A DNA stretch of 32,541 nt from assembly GCA_937863185.1 (NCBI GenBank), contig CALMEG010000082.1, forward strand, positions 1 to 32,541. The letters are read 5' to 3'. The stretch's first letter is position 1. The number at the start of each line of letters is the position of its first letter. The position numbers were made by a program, and so were the translations under genes. The notes under the pieces are model-generated. The model was not told the origin of the DNA. It made no database searches and saw only the letters and a program-made list of their open reading frames with translations. Shown here one piece after another: positions 9,850 to 16,880 of the stretch. The DNA comes from an uncultured Paracoccaceae bacterium. GTDB lineage: Bacteria > Pseudomonadota > Alphaproteobacteria > Rhodobacterales > Rhodobacteraceae.

Positions 9850-10626
9850 ATGGTTCAGTTCACGCTTCCCAAGAACTCGAAGATCCGCGTCGGCAAGACC
9901 TGGCCGAAGCCCGAGGGCAAGAACATCCGCAAGTTCCAGATCTATCGCTGGGATCCCGATACCGGCGAGAACCCGCGGGTGGACACCTATTTCCTTGATA
10001 TGGACAAGTGCGGCCCGATGGTTCTGGACGCGCTGATCAAGATCAAGAACGAGGTCGACCCCACGCTGACCTTCCGCCGCTCCTGCCGCGAGGGGATCTG
10101 CGGCTCCTGCGCGATGAATATCGACGGGATCAACACGCTGGCCTGCATCTATGGCCTCGACGAGATCAAGGGCGACGTGAAGATCTACCCGCTGCCGCAT
10201 ATGCCGGTGGTGAAGGACCTGATCCCTGACCTGACGCATTTCTACGCCCAGCATGCCAGCATCATGCCCTGGCTGGAAACCAAGACGAACCGCCCGGCGA
10301 AAGAGTGGCGCCAGTCGATCGAGGACCGCAAGAAGCTTGACGGGCTTTATGAATGCGTGATGTGCGCGAGCTGCTCCACCTCATGCCCGAGCTACTGGTG
10401 GAATGGCGACAAATACCTTGGCCCGGCGGCGCTGCTGCATGCCTATCGCTGGATCATCGACAGCCGCGACGAGGCCACGGGCGAGCGTCTGGACGCGCTG
10501 GAAGATCCGTTCAAGCTGTATCGTTGCCACACGATCATGAACTGCACCAAGACCTGCCCCAAGGGCCTGAACCCGGCCAAGGCCATCGCGCATATCAAGA
10601 AGATGATGGTCGATCGCGTGGTCTGA
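9850..10626 (+). CDS. sdhB: Succinate dehydrogenase iron-sulfur subunit
   Basis: Iron-sulfur subunit of complex II (258 residues) that relays electrons from the flavin to quinone. The [2Fe-2S] ligands are in [13 protein letters not shown] with Cys79, Cys84, Cys87 and Cys99. The C-terminal half supplies the [4Fe-4S] and [3Fe-4S] ligands: Cys169, Cys172, Cys175 and Cys179 in [13 protein letters not shown], and Cys226, Cys232 and Cys236 in [14 protein letters not shown]. The ATG at 9850 follows AAGGGA. Last gene of the operon, followed by a strong terminator. Confidence 0.98.
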   Translation: MVQFTLPKNSKIRVGKTWPKPEGKNIRKFQIYRWDPDTGENPRVDTYFLDMDKCGPMVLDALIKIKNEVDPTLTFRRSCREGICGSCAMNIDGINTLACIYGLDEIKGDVKIYPLPHMPVVKDLIPDLTHFYAQHASIMPWLETKTNRPAKEWRQSIEDRKKLDGLYECVMCASCSTSCPSYWWNGDKYLGPAALLHAYRWIIDSRDEATGERLDALEDPFKLYRCHTIMNCTKTCPKGLNPAKAIAHIKKMMVDRVV

Positions 10627-10649
10627 CCCCGGTTCGAACCTGCCCAAAA

Positions 10650-10676
10650 GCCCCGGCCCGCGCGCCGGGGCTTTTT
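10650..10676 (+). terminator. Rho-independent terminator of the sdh operon
   Basis: The stem GCCCCGGC (10650-10657) pairs with GCCGGGGC (10664-10671) over a 6-base loop and is followed by TTTTT, 24 bases past the sdhB stop. A preceding AAAA extends the stem against the T run. Confidence 0.93.
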
Positions 10677-10755
10677 CTTGCGCGCTGCGCATGGCACCCT
10701 TGCAGCATCGTGACGTGCCGAACCGCCCCCCATGCCCTATATTGCGCGCATGGGA

Positions 10756-10779
10756 GGAACTCTGAAACCGGAGAGTTCC
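10756..10779 (+). promoter_or_regulatory. Inverted repeat over the start of the 53-residue gene
   Basis: GGAACTCT (10756-10763) and AGAGTTCC (10772-10779) are perfect 8-base arms with an 8-base loop. The second arm overlaps the ribosome site GGAGAG (10770-10775) and ends one base before the ATG. As RNA it would occlude initiation; as DNA it could be an operator. A TATATT box lies just upstream (10739-10744). Confidence 0.5.
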
Positions 10780-10780
10780 A

Positions 10781-10942
10781 ATGGTGAAGATCATCGCGTT
10801 TCCGCGCAACACCAAGGCCGAGGCGCAGAAGGCGCTTGAAGAATCGTTGGCCTATTACACCCCCGAAAGAGCGAGCAAGGAGGCCCCGTCGAGCCTGACG
10901 CCGCTTGAACTGATGTATGCATATTATTCCCCTGCCGCCTGA
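10781..10942 (+). CDS. Conserved-looking 53-residue small protein
   Basis: Short reading frame encoding MVKIIAFPRNTKAEAQKALE and continuing to ...LTPLELMYAYYSPAA, 53 residues. It starts with ATG, has GGAGAG five bases before the start, and ends at a TGA followed closely by a strong terminator, so it looks like a complete single-gene unit. The N-terminal part reads as a strand plus an amphipathic helix; the C-terminal end is tyrosine-rich (Tyr-Ala-Tyr-Tyr). No membrane segment, cysteine or known motif. Function not recognised. The combination of leader hairpin, ribosome site and terminator makes it a better gene candidate than its size suggests. Confidence 0.72.
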   Translation: MVKIIAFPRNTKAEAQKALEESLAYYTPERASKEAPSSLTPLELMYAYYSPAA

Positions 10943-10972
10943 AACAACGGCAGCGGCATGAGATACTGGCAA

Positions 10973-11000
10973 GGCCCCGGCAGTCTGCCGGGGCCTTTTT
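10973..11000 (+). terminator. Rho-independent terminator after the 53-residue gene
   Basis: A 10-base stem, GGCCCCGGCA (10973-10982) with TGCCGGGGCC (10986-10995), has a 3-base loop and is followed by TTTTT. It lies 30 bases after the TGA. It is 21 bases beyond the end of the convergent ArsR gene and may stop that transcript too. Confidence 0.92.
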
Positions 11001-11020
11001 CATGCCCCGCACGGGGGGGA

Positions 11021-11359
11021 TCAGCCGTCGCGGAATTCGGTTTCCAGAAACTGTTCGAAAGCATCAAGGTCGATCGGGTCGACCTGGCCGAAGCCGCGCA
11101 TCCAGACGGTGGCGGCGCGCATCGCATCGGGCTCCAGCTTGCACCATTTGACGCGTCCGCGTTTCTCCTGCTCGATCAGGCCGGCATCGGCCAGGATCGC
11201 CAGATGCTTGGACACCGCAGCCAGCGACATGGCGAACGGCTCGGCCACATCGGTGACGGCCATGTCATCCTCGAGCAGCATCGTCAGGATCGCCCTCCGG
11301 GTCGGATCGGCGAGGGCGGCGAAGATGGCGTCAAGCGGGGCCGTGTCGGCGGATGTCAT
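11021..11359 (-). CDS. ArsR-family transcriptional repressor
   Basis: Winged-helix DNA-binding protein of 112 residues. The N-terminal IFAALADPTRRAILTMLLEDD and the recognition helix region PFAMSLAAVSKHLAILADAGLIEQEKRGRVKWCKL are typical of the ArsR/SmtB family. It lacks the usual metal-binding Cys-x-Cys motif; its single cysteine is in the wing (KWCKLEP). It resembles the subgroup often paired with SRPBCC (START-like) genes, but no such gene is adjacent here. A perfect CAACCG/CGGTTG palindrome lies 32 bases before its start and is probably its own operator. It converges with the 53-residue gene and is divergent from atpI. The signal sensed is unknown. Confidence 0.9.
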   Translation of the reverse strand: MTSADTAPLDAIFAALADPTRRAILTMLLEDDMAVTDVAEPFAMSLAAVSKHLAILADAGLIEQEKRGRVKWCKLEPDAMRAATVWMRGFGQVDPIDLDAFEQFLETEFRDG

Positions 11360-11390
11360 GGCGAAGTGATGCGCGAGCCGCGCGGGATCG

Positions 11391-11406
11391 TCAACCGTTC
11401 GGTTGA
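11391..11406. promoter_or_regulatory. Probable ArsR autoregulatory operator
   Basis: TCAACCGTTCGGTTGA is a perfect inverted repeat (TCAACCG with CGGTTGA, 2-base centre) 32-47 bases upstream of the ArsR start. ArsR proteins of the SRPBCC-linked subgroup are known to use CAACC-N4-GGTTG sites, from memory. Position and symmetry fit negative autoregulation. Confidence 0.6.
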
Positions 11407-11517
11407 ATATCGAAATCTTCCGCGCGGCTGCCTCAAACGGGTGATCTTGCGTGCCGCAGCCCCGCGGCAGAAAATTTTATCGTTATCTTTCAGTGTCTTG
11501 ATATTCCTCCTGCGCGC

Positions 11518-11546
11518 TTGACTCACGCGGCTGTGAGACGTAGGAA
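11518..11546 (+). promoter_or_regulatory. Candidate promoter of the F0 ATP synthase operon
   Basis: TTGACT (11518-11523), a 17-base spacer and TAGGAA (11541-11546) resemble a sigma-70 promoter, 28 bases before the atpI start. A small dyad, CTCAC (11522-11526) with GTGAG (11533-11537), overlaps the spacer. The -10 box is poor, so this is a tentative call. The rest of the 214-base gap 11360-11573 holds only the ArsR operator and AT-rich sequence. Confidence 0.4.
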
Positions 11547-11573
11547 CCCCATGAAGAATTGCGGGTGCTGGCA

Positions 11574-11915
11574 ATGTCCCAAGATCCCACTGATGGCCCG
11601 GATCCCGAGCGTTTGAAGCGCCTGGAGGAGCGGCTGACAGAGGTCAGGCGGACCCATGAACCGGCCCCGCGCGTCGATGACCAGTATTCCCAGGCGAACA
11701 TGGCCTGGCGTATGGTCATCGAACTGGTTTCGGGGCTGGGGATCGGCTTCGGCATCGGATACGGGCTGGATGTGCTGTTTGGCACGCTGCCGCTGTTGAT
11801 GGTGCTGTTCACCTTCCTCGGGCTTGCGGCGGGGGTGCGGGTGATGCTGCGAACCGCCAGGGAATTGGGCGAAGAACGTCAGGCTGCCGATGCGGCCGAT
11901 GAAGAGGGAAGATAA
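11574..11915 (+). CDS. atpI: ATP synthase protein I
   Basis: AtpI of 113 residues, an accessory protein that helps assemble the c-ring of the F1F0 ATP synthase. A charged N-terminus ([16 protein letters not shown]) is followed by two membrane segments (about 43-65 and 70-90) with the family's glycine-rich [13 protein letters not shown] and a charged C-terminal tail. I chose the ATG at 11574 (MSQDPTDG); the ribosome site is weak and an in-frame TTG at 11559 is a possible alternative. The stop is 2 bases before atpB. It leads the F0 gene cluster in its usual alphaproteobacterial order. Confidence 0.88.
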   Translation: MSQDPTDGPDPERLKRLEERLTEVRRTHEPAPRVDDQYSQANMAWRMVIELVSGLGIGFGIGYGLDVLFGTLPLLMVLFTFLGLAAGVRVMLRTARELGEERQAADAADEEGR

Positions 11916-11917
11916 AC

Positions 11918-12685
11918 GTGGCGGAAGAAGCTGGCACCGGTCTTGTGTTCCATCCGATGGATCAGTTCATCGTCAAGCCCCTGTTCGGGGATGGCCCGGT
12001 GCACTGGTATACCCCGACCAACGCGATGCTGTGGATGGCGATCTCGGTTCTTGCGGTGATCCTGCTGCTGGTGATCGGCACGCGTGGCCGCGCGGTGATC
12101 CCGACCCGGATCCAGTCGATCGCCGAGCTTGCCTACGGCTTCATCCACAAGATGGTCGAGGATGTGGCGGGCAAGGACGGGCTCAAGTTCTTCCCCTATA
12201 TCTTCACGCTGTTCCTGTTCATCGTCTTCTCGAACTTCCTGGGGCTGCTGCCCAAGGCCTTCACCCCCACCTCGCATATCGCGGTGACGGCGGTGCTGGC
12301 GGTTCTGGTCTTCGTGACGGTGACGGTGGTGGGCTTCGTCAAGAACGGGGCCAGCTTCCTTGGCCTGTTCTGGGTGTCCTCGGCGCCGCTGGCGCTGCGC
12401 CCGGTTCTGGCGCTGATCGAGGTGATTTCCTACTTCGTGCGCCCGGTCAGCCATTCCATCCGTCTTGCCGGCAACATGATGGCCGGTCACGCGGTGATCA
12501 AGGTTTTCGCGGCTTTCGCGCCGCTGGTCCTGATGTCGGGGATCGGCGTGGTGGTGACGCCGCTGTCGATCATCGCGATCACCGCGATGTACGGGCTTGA
12601 GATGCTCGTGGCCTTCATCCAGGCCTATGTGTTCACGATCCTGACCTGCGTCTACCTCAAAGACGCGCTGCATCCGCATCACTAA
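11918..12685 (+). CDS. atpB: F0F1 ATP synthase subunit a
   Basis: Membrane subunit a (255 residues), which forms the proton half-channels against the c-ring. It has five to six membrane segments. The essential arginine is Arg182 in [13 protein letters not shown], and the later segment [17 protein letters not shown] carries the conserved Glu and Gln. It starts with GTG at 11918 after GAGGGAAG, 2 bases beyond the atpI stop; N-terminus [17 protein letters not shown] fits the group. The following 59-base gap has no terminator, so transcription can continue into atpE. Confidence 0.97.
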   Translation: MAEEAGTGLVFHPMDQFIVKPLFGDGPVHWYTPTNAMLWMAISVLAVILLLVIGTRGRAVIPTRIQSIAELAYGFIHKMVEDVAGKDGLKFFPYIFTLFLFIVFSNFLGLLPKAFTPTSHIAVTAVLAVLVFVTVTVVGFVKNGASFLGLFWVSSAPLALRPVLALIEVISYFVRPVSHSIRLAGNMMAGHAVIKVFAAFAPLVLMSGIGVVVTPLSIIAITAMYGLEMLVAFIQAYVFTILTCVYLKDALHPHH

Positions 12686-12744
12686 GGTCGGGTTCCCCGC
12701 TAACAACTCAATTTAGCCAATTCCAACCTCAAGGAGTGACGAAC

Positions 12745-12981
12745 ATGGAAGGCGATATCGTTCAAATGGGTGCTTACATCGGCGCTGGCCTGGCCTGCAT
12801 GGGCATGGGTGGGGCTGCTGTCGGTGTGGGCAACGTTGCCGGCAACTTCCTGTCGGGCGCGCTGCGCAACCCTTCGGCCGCTGCCGGCCAGACCGCGACG
12901 CTGTTCATCGGCATCGCCTTCGCGGAAGCTCTGGGGATCTTCTCGTTCCTCGTCGCGCTTCTGCTGATGTTCGCCGTCTGA
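12745..12981 (+). CDS. atpE: F0F1 ATP synthase subunit c
   Basis: Proteolipid subunit c, 78 residues, two membrane helices joined by the polar loop RNPSA (41-45). The proton-carrying acid is Glu61 in [12 protein letters not shown]-rich helix 1 ([21 protein letters not shown]) has the glycine repeat that packs the ring. The start is the ATG at 12745, eight bases after the strong AAGGAG site; an upstream in-frame GTG overlaps that site and is unlikely. The very strong ribosome site suits the high copy number of c. Confidence 0.97.
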   Translation: MEGDIVQMGAYIGAGLACMGMGGAAVGVGNVAGNFLSGALRNPSAAAGQTATLFIGIAFAEALGIFSFLVALLLMFAV

Positions 12982-13012
12982 TCCCTTTTTCGCATCCTTG
13001 CGGTCGGGTGGG

Positions 13013-13052
13013 CCCCTGGCGGGTCCATCCGGTTATCTGAAGGGGCCAGGGG
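13013..13052 (+). promoter_or_regulatory. Hairpin covering the ribosome site of the b' gene
   Basis: CCCCTGGC (13013-13020) pairs perfectly with GCCAGGGG (13045-13052), enclosing a 24-base loop. The second arm contains most of the ribosome site AGGGGGAC (13048-13055) of the b' gene starting at 13059. There is no T tract, so it is not a terminator. Likely consequence, by inference: lower translation of b' relative to c from the same message. Confidence 0.5.
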
Positions 13053-13058
13053 GACGAT

Positions 13059-13625
13059 ATGGCAACTGAAACGCACGAAGCTGCCTCGGAAATGGCGCAT
13101 GACGCGGCGCAGGCCGCAGGTCATGCGGCGGAATCCGCTGGCATGCCGCAACTGGATTTCGCAACCTTCGGCAACCAGATCTTCTGGCTGCTGGTGACGC
13201 TGGTCGTGATCTGGTGGGTGCTGTCGCGCATCGCCCTGCCGCGTATCGGCGCGGTTCTGGCGGACCGTCAGGCCACCATCGCCGGCGATCTGAGCGCCGC
13301 GGAAGATTACAAGGCGAAGGCCAAGGACGCCGAGGCGGCCTATGAAAAGGCGCTCGCCGATGCCCGGAGGCAGGCGCAGAAGATCGTGGCCGAGGCCCGT
13401 GCCGACATCCAGAAGGATCTGGATGCCGCCACCGCGCAGGCCGATGCCGAAATCTCGGCGCGCACCGTGGAATCGGAAGCGCGCATCGCCGAGATCCGGG
13501 CCGGCGCCATGGAGGCGGTCGAGACCGTCGCCAAGGATACCGCGCTCGAGATCGTGGCGGCGCTTGGTGGCAAGGCCGATGCGAAGACCGTCGGTGCCGC
13601 GATCAACGCGCGGCTGAAAGGGTAA
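13059..13625 (+). CDS. atpF': F0F1 ATP synthase subunit b'
   Basis: Peripheral stalk subunit b' (188 residues). A soluble N-terminus rich in Ala and His (about 1-35) is followed by a single membrane segment ([20 protein letters not shown], about 42-61) and a long coiled coil (about 65-170) of Ala, Glu, Lys and Arg. Organisms with b and b' as separate genes, photosynthetic bacteria and most alphaproteobacteria, carry it directly after atpE, as here. The ATG at 13059 follows AGGGGGAC, which can be hidden in a hairpin. One base separates its stop from atpF. Confidence 0.94.
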   Translation: MATETHEAASEMAHDAAQAAGHAAESAGMPQLDFATFGNQIFWLLVTLVVIWWVLSRIALPRIGAVLADRQATIAGDLSAAEDYKAKAKDAEAAYEKALADARRQAQKIVAEARADIQKDLDAATAQADAEISARTVESEARIAEIRAGAMEAVETVAKDTALEIVAALGGKADAKTVGAAINARLKG

Positions 13626-13626
13626 G

Positions 13627-14184
13627 ATGATGAAGAAACTCTCGCTTCTGCTCATCCTTGCCGCGCAGCCCGCGCTTGCGGCATCGGGGCCGTTCTTCTC
13701 GCTGCGCAACACCGACTTCGTCGTGACGCTGGCCTTCCTGCTGTTCGTCGCGGTGCTGTTCTATTTCAAGGTGCCGGCGCTTCTGGGCGGGCTTCTGGAC
13801 AAACGTGCCGCAGGCATCAAGTCCGACCTTGATGAGGCGCGCGCGCTGCGCGAAGAGGCGCAGACCATCCTTTCGGGGTATGAGCGCAAGGCACGCGAAG
13901 TTCAGGAACAGGCCGACCAGATCGTGGTTGCGGCCAAGCGCGATGCGCAGGCCGCCGCCGAACAGGCCAAGGCCGAGCTGAAAGCCTCGATCGCGCGCCG
14001 TCTGAAGGCTGCCGAGGAACAGATCGCCTCGGCTGAATCGCATGCGCTGCGCGAGGTCAAGGACCGGGCCGTCGCGGTTGCGGTGGCCGCCGCCGGCGAA
14101 GTGCTGGGCAAGCAGATGAGTGCGAAGGAACAGTCGAGCATGATCGACGCGTCGATCGCCGAAGTCGAAAGCCGCCTGCACTAA
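13627..14184 (+). CDS. atpF: F0F1 ATP synthase subunit b
   Basis: Peripheral stalk subunit b (185 residues). A hydrophobic N-terminus resembling a signal sequence ([15 protein letters not shown]) precedes the membrane anchor ([16 protein letters not shown], about 32-47) and a long helical dimerisation and F1-binding region (about 55-180). The start is given as the first of two adjacent ATG codons (13627 and 13630). It ends the F0 operon; no delta, alpha, gamma, beta or epsilon genes follow, consistent with separate F0 and F1 loci in this group. Confidence 0.95.
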   Translation: MMKKLSLLLILAAQPALAASGPFFSLRNTDFVVTLAFLLFVAVLFYFKVPALLGGLLDKRAAGIKSDLDEARALREEAQTILSGYERKAREVQEQADQIVVAAKRDAQAAAEQAKAELKASIARRLKAAEEQIASAESHALREVKDRAVAVAVAAAGEVLGKQMSAKEQSSMIDASIAEVESRLH

Positions 14185-14211
14185 GGCCGCAAGACGATCC
14201 GAGACATGAGA

Positions 14212-14237
14212 AACCCGGCCCCCGCGGCCGGGTTTTT
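14212..14237 (+). terminator. Terminator of the F0 operon, shared with the GntR gene
   Basis: AACCCGGCC (14212-14220) pairs with GGCCGGGTT (14226-14234) over a 5-base loop, followed by T residues to 14237. It lies between the convergent atpF and GntR stops (14184 and 14240), and the symmetric AA/TT flanks allow use in both directions. Confidence 0.9.
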
Positions 14238-14239
14238 CG

Positions 14240-15007
14240 TTACCGCCCGGCCTCGTGCAGTAGACGCAGCCGGGCCAGGGCTTCGTTGCGTTCGGATTTC
14301 TGCTGCTCGTGAAGCGCGACATCCACGAATTCCATATGCCGGGCAATCGCCGCGCGGGCGGCCTCGGGGTCGCGCGCCTGCACCGCGTCATTGATCGCGC
14401 GGTGCTGTTCAAGCAGGGCGTCGCGGGTCGAGCGGTTGCGGAACATGACTGAGCGGTTGAAGAACACCCCCTCGCGCAGAAGCTCGAACATGGACCGCAT
14501 CATGTGCAGCATGATGACATTGTGGCAGGCCTCGATGATCGCCATGTGAAACTCGACATCCAGCTCGGCCTCGAGCGAGGGATTGCGTTTTTCATGCGCG
14601 GCGGCCATGCGGTGGAAGATGGAATTGATCACCTCCAGATCGGCGTCCGAGCCAAGCCGCGCGGCCCGCGCGGCCGCCACCCCCTCAAGATCGGCGCGAA
14701 AGGCGAGATAGTCGAACACCGCCTGTTCGTTGCGCGAAAACAGCCGCACCAGCGCGGGCGAGAAGGCCGAGCCCAGCACATCGGCCACGAAGACACCGGC
14801 GCCGGCGCGCGTGCTCAGAAGTCCCGTATCCTGAAGTGCTGCGATCGCCTCGCGCAGGCTGGGGCGGGAGACGCCAAGGCGCTCTGAAAGCTCGCGTTCG
14901 GAGGGCAGGCGTTCGCCCGGCCGCAAGATCCCCTGCAAGATCAGGTGCTCGATCTGGCGTTCGACCGCATGGGCAAGCTTTTCCGGCTCGATTTTCTGAA
15001 ACGGCAT
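14240..15007 (-). CDS. GntR-family regulator of the FCD (FadR/PdhR-like) subgroup
   Basis: Transcription regulator of 255 residues. An N-terminal winged helix (about 10-75) contains RPGERLPSERELSERLGVSRPSLREAI. A C-terminal all-helical FCD ligand domain (about 85-240) has the conserved metal/ligand positions, for example EFHMAIIEACHN and HRAINDAVQARD. FCD regulators usually sense carboxylates such as pyruvate, lactate, glycolate or acyl-CoA derivatives. It stands alone, convergent with the F0 operon and upstream of no obvious target, so its ligand is unknown; a respiratory or carboxylate signal is a guess. A GGTCA/TGACC dyad lies 17 bases before the ATG (15005-15007) and is probably its own operator. 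Confidence 0.92.
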   Translation of the reverse strand: MPFQKIEPEKLAHAVERQIEHLILQGILRPGERLPSERELSERLGVSRPSLREAIAALQDTGLLSTRAGAGVFVADVLGSAFSPALVRLFSRNEQAVFDYLAFRADLEGVAAARAARLGSDADLEVINSIFHRMAAAHEKRNPSLEAELDVEFHMAIIEACHNVIMLHMMRSMFELLREGVFFNRSVMFRNRSTRDALLEQHRAINDAVQARDPEAARAAIARHMEFVDVALHEQQKSERNEALARLRLLHEAGR

Positions 15008-15023
15008 GACACCCCCTGGCTTT

Positions 15024-15040
15024 GGTCAAATATTATGACC
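15024..15040. promoter_or_regulatory. Probable GntR autoregulatory operator
   Basis: GGTCA (15024-15028) and TGACC (15036-15040) form a dyad around a 7-base AT core, directly upstream of the GntR start. FadR/PdhR-type regulators bind TGGTC...GACCA-like dyads, so an autoregulatory site is plausible. Confidence 0.5.
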
Positions 15041-15064
15041 GGGAAGGGCGGTGCACAATGCACA

Positions 15065-15088
15065 AAGGCCGGGCAGATGCCCGGCCTT
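15065..15088 (-). terminator. Terminator of the OmpA-like lipoprotein gene
   Basis: AAGGCCGGGC (15065-15074) pairs with GCCCGGCCTT (15079-15088) over a 4-base loop, 25 bases beyond the OmpA-like stop. On the minus strand the stem ends in TTTG. It also keeps minus-strand transcription from entering the GntR gene. Confidence 0.85.
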
Positions 15089-15112
15089 CCTGGCTTGCCG
15101 ATCCCCGCGGGG

Positions 15113-15775
15113 TCAGCTGTTCGGACGGATGATGAACTCCACGCGCCGGTTTTGCGCGCGGCCATCGGGCGTCAGGTTCGAGGCGATGGGCTGATCCTCG
15201 CCCCGGCCATAGGCCACGACCCGCTGGCGCGGCACGCCCGCGCCGACCAGAACGCTGGCGACCGCGTTCGCGCGGTCCTGCGACAGGCGCTGGTTGTAGC
15301 TTGCCTCGCCGGTGTTGTCGGTGTGGCCGATCACCTCGACGGTGGTATCGGGATAGCGGTTGAGGCTGCCGGCAAGCGTGTAGAGATCGCGTTGCAGGTC
15401 GCTGCGCACCACCGCGCTGTCGGTGGCGAAAAGCACGTCCTGCGGCATCGTCACGATCAACTGGCTGCCCGTATTGACCACCGAAACGCCGTTGGTATCG
15501 AGATCGCGGCGCAGCTCTTGCGCCTGACGATCGAGGTTTGCCCCGATCGCGCCGCCGATCAACCCGCCGACCACCGCACCGGCCGCGGTCTTGGCCAGCT
15601 TGTCGTCACCCTTGCGCGTGGCGCCGAAGACGCCGCCCAGAAACGCGCCCGTGATCGCGCCCGAGGTCTGGTTGCTATGGGCGCCATTGTCGACACCCGT
15701 TGCATAGGGATCCGTGCAGGCCGAAAGGGCGAACAGCCCGGTTACGCCCAGCATCAGGGAAAACTTCGCATTCAT
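15113..15775 (-). CDS. OmpA-family (YiaD-like) lipoprotein
   Basis: Outer-membrane lipoprotein of 220 residues that probably binds peptidoglycan. The lipoprotein signal ends in LSAC with Cys20 as the lipidated residue. A glycine-zipper stretch (about 40-85: SGAITGAFLGGVFGA and AGAVVGGLIGGAIGA) follows, then a C-terminal OmpA domain (about 110-215) with VEVIGHTDNTGEASYNQRLS, the DRANAV helix and NLTPDGRAQNRRVEF, which contains the conserved Asp and Arg that contact diaminopimelate. The order glycine zipper then OmpA is that of YiaD. Monocistronic, with its own terminator. Confidence 0.93.
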   Translation of the reverse strand: MNAKFSLMLGVTGLFALSACTDPYATGVDNGAHSNQTSGAITGAFLGGVFGATRKGDDKLAKTAAGAVVGGLIGGAIGANLDRQAQELRRDLDTNGVSVVNTGSQLIVTMPQDVLFATDSAVVRSDLQRDLYTLAGSLNRYPDTTVEVIGHTDNTGEASYNQRLSQDRANAVASVLVGAGVPRQRVVAYGRGEDQPIASNLTPDGRAQNRRVEFIIRPNS

Positions 15776-15912
15776 GCTCTATCGCCTTTTATCTTAAAGG
15801 GCCCTTTGCACGGGCCTCGCAGGGAATATTACCCAATCGCGGCGGGGATGTTCCATCGCTTCTGCGCGGGTGGCGGGGTTTCGCCCATCACTTCCTGGAG
15901 AGCGGGGCGTGC

Positions 15913-16758
15913 CTAGCCGGCCTCGCGCCGGGCCGCTTCCCAGGCCAGCATCGCGCGCTTGACCGGCAGACCCCAGTGATAGCCGCCAAGCCCGCCGGAT
16001 TTGCGCAGCGCGCGGTGGCAGGGGATCAGCCAGGAGACCGGGTTGCGCCCGACTGCGGTACCCACCGCGCGCACCGCGCGGGGATGGCCGATGGCATCGG
16101 CGATGTCGGAATAGGTGGTGACCTGCCCCGAGGGGATCTGCAAAAGCGCCTCCCAGACCTTGATCTGGAACGGCGCGCCGATCATGTGCAGGCACGTCTC
16201 GCCCCGCTGGCCAAGCGCGGCCTCGACCCAGCCCGCGATCGCGTCGGGGTCTTCGACGAATTCCGCGCGCGGCCAGCGGGCGGCCAGATCGGCGAAGGCG
16301 GCATCGCGCCCGGTATCGGCGGCGAAGGCCAGGCCGCAAAGGCCGCGCTGCGTGCCCATAGCCAGAACTTCGCCGAAGGGTGAGGGAAACCAGCCCCAGC
16401 GGATCGTGAGGCCCGCGCCCCCGCGCGCGTATTCGCCGGGGCTCATGGCTTCCCACCGCAGGAACAGGTCGTGCAACCGGCCGGAACCCGACAGCCCCGC
16501 GTGATCGGCCACCGCATCCAGCGGCATGCGCTGCGCCAGCAACTCCCGCGCAAGATCAAGCGACAGGTATTGCTGATAGCGCTTGGGCGAGACGCCGACC
16601 CAGGCGGAAAACACCTTCTGGAAATGCGCGGCGCTCATGCCGAGGCTTGCGGCCAGATCGCCAAGCGAAACGGGGCTGCCGTCGGCCTCGTCGATGCGGG
16701 CAAGGGCACGCTCGATGACCCGGAAGTGGTATTGTGCGTCGGGCAGGGGGGAATTCAT
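15913..16758 (-). CDS. AraC-type HTH fused to methylated-DNA-cysteine methyltransferase (Ada-like)
   Basis: Protein of 281 residues combining an AraC-type helix-turn-helix (about 12-110; SLGDLAASLGMSAAHFQKVF and the second helix-turn-helix near 81-109) with an O6-methylguanine methyltransferase domain (about 120-275). The acceptor is Cys247 in IPCHRAL, and KVWEALLQIPSGQVTTYSDIA precedes it as usual. It repairs O6-alkylguanine by irreversible transfer to its own cysteine. Compared with E. coli Ada it lacks the N-terminal zinc/methylphosphotriester domain, so it cannot be switched on in the same way. I chose the ATG at 16756-16758, preceded by GGAG; the frame remains open upstream with non-family sequence. 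It is divergent from nth, another base-repair gene, with starts about 120 bases apart. Confidence 0.92.
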   Translation of the reverse strand: MNSPLPDAQYHFRVIERALARIDEADGSPVSLGDLAASLGMSAAHFQKVFSAWVGVSPKRYQQYLSLDLARELLAQRMPLDAVADHAGLSGSGRLHDLFLRWEAMSPGEYARGGAGLTIRWGWFPSPFGEVLAMGTQRGLCGLAFAADTGRDAAFADLAARWPRAEFVEDPDAIAGWVEAALGQRGETCLHMIGAPFQIKVWEALLQIPSGQVTTYSDIADAIGHPRAVRAVGTAVGRNPVSWLIPCHRALRKSGGLGGYHWGLPVKRAMLAWEAARREAG

Positions 16759-16880
16759 TGTGCCGGTCTCCGTATGGGATGCCCATGATACGCGCGGCCG
16801 CCCCCGCGCGCGACCCGAAAGCTGTGCTTTGCGCGCCGTCAGCCCTTGCCGATCAGCGGCGCGGCGGGCATAGGAAGGAC

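Noticed and set aside
12736-12744. GTG start for atpE three codons upstream
   Set aside because: It falls within the AAGGAG ribosome site itself; the ATG gives the usual 78-residue subunit c.
15776-15912. Possible gene in the spacer between the OmpA-like and Ada-like genes
   Set aside because: No frame with a ribosome site or family likeness; likely just the OmpA-like gene's promoter region.
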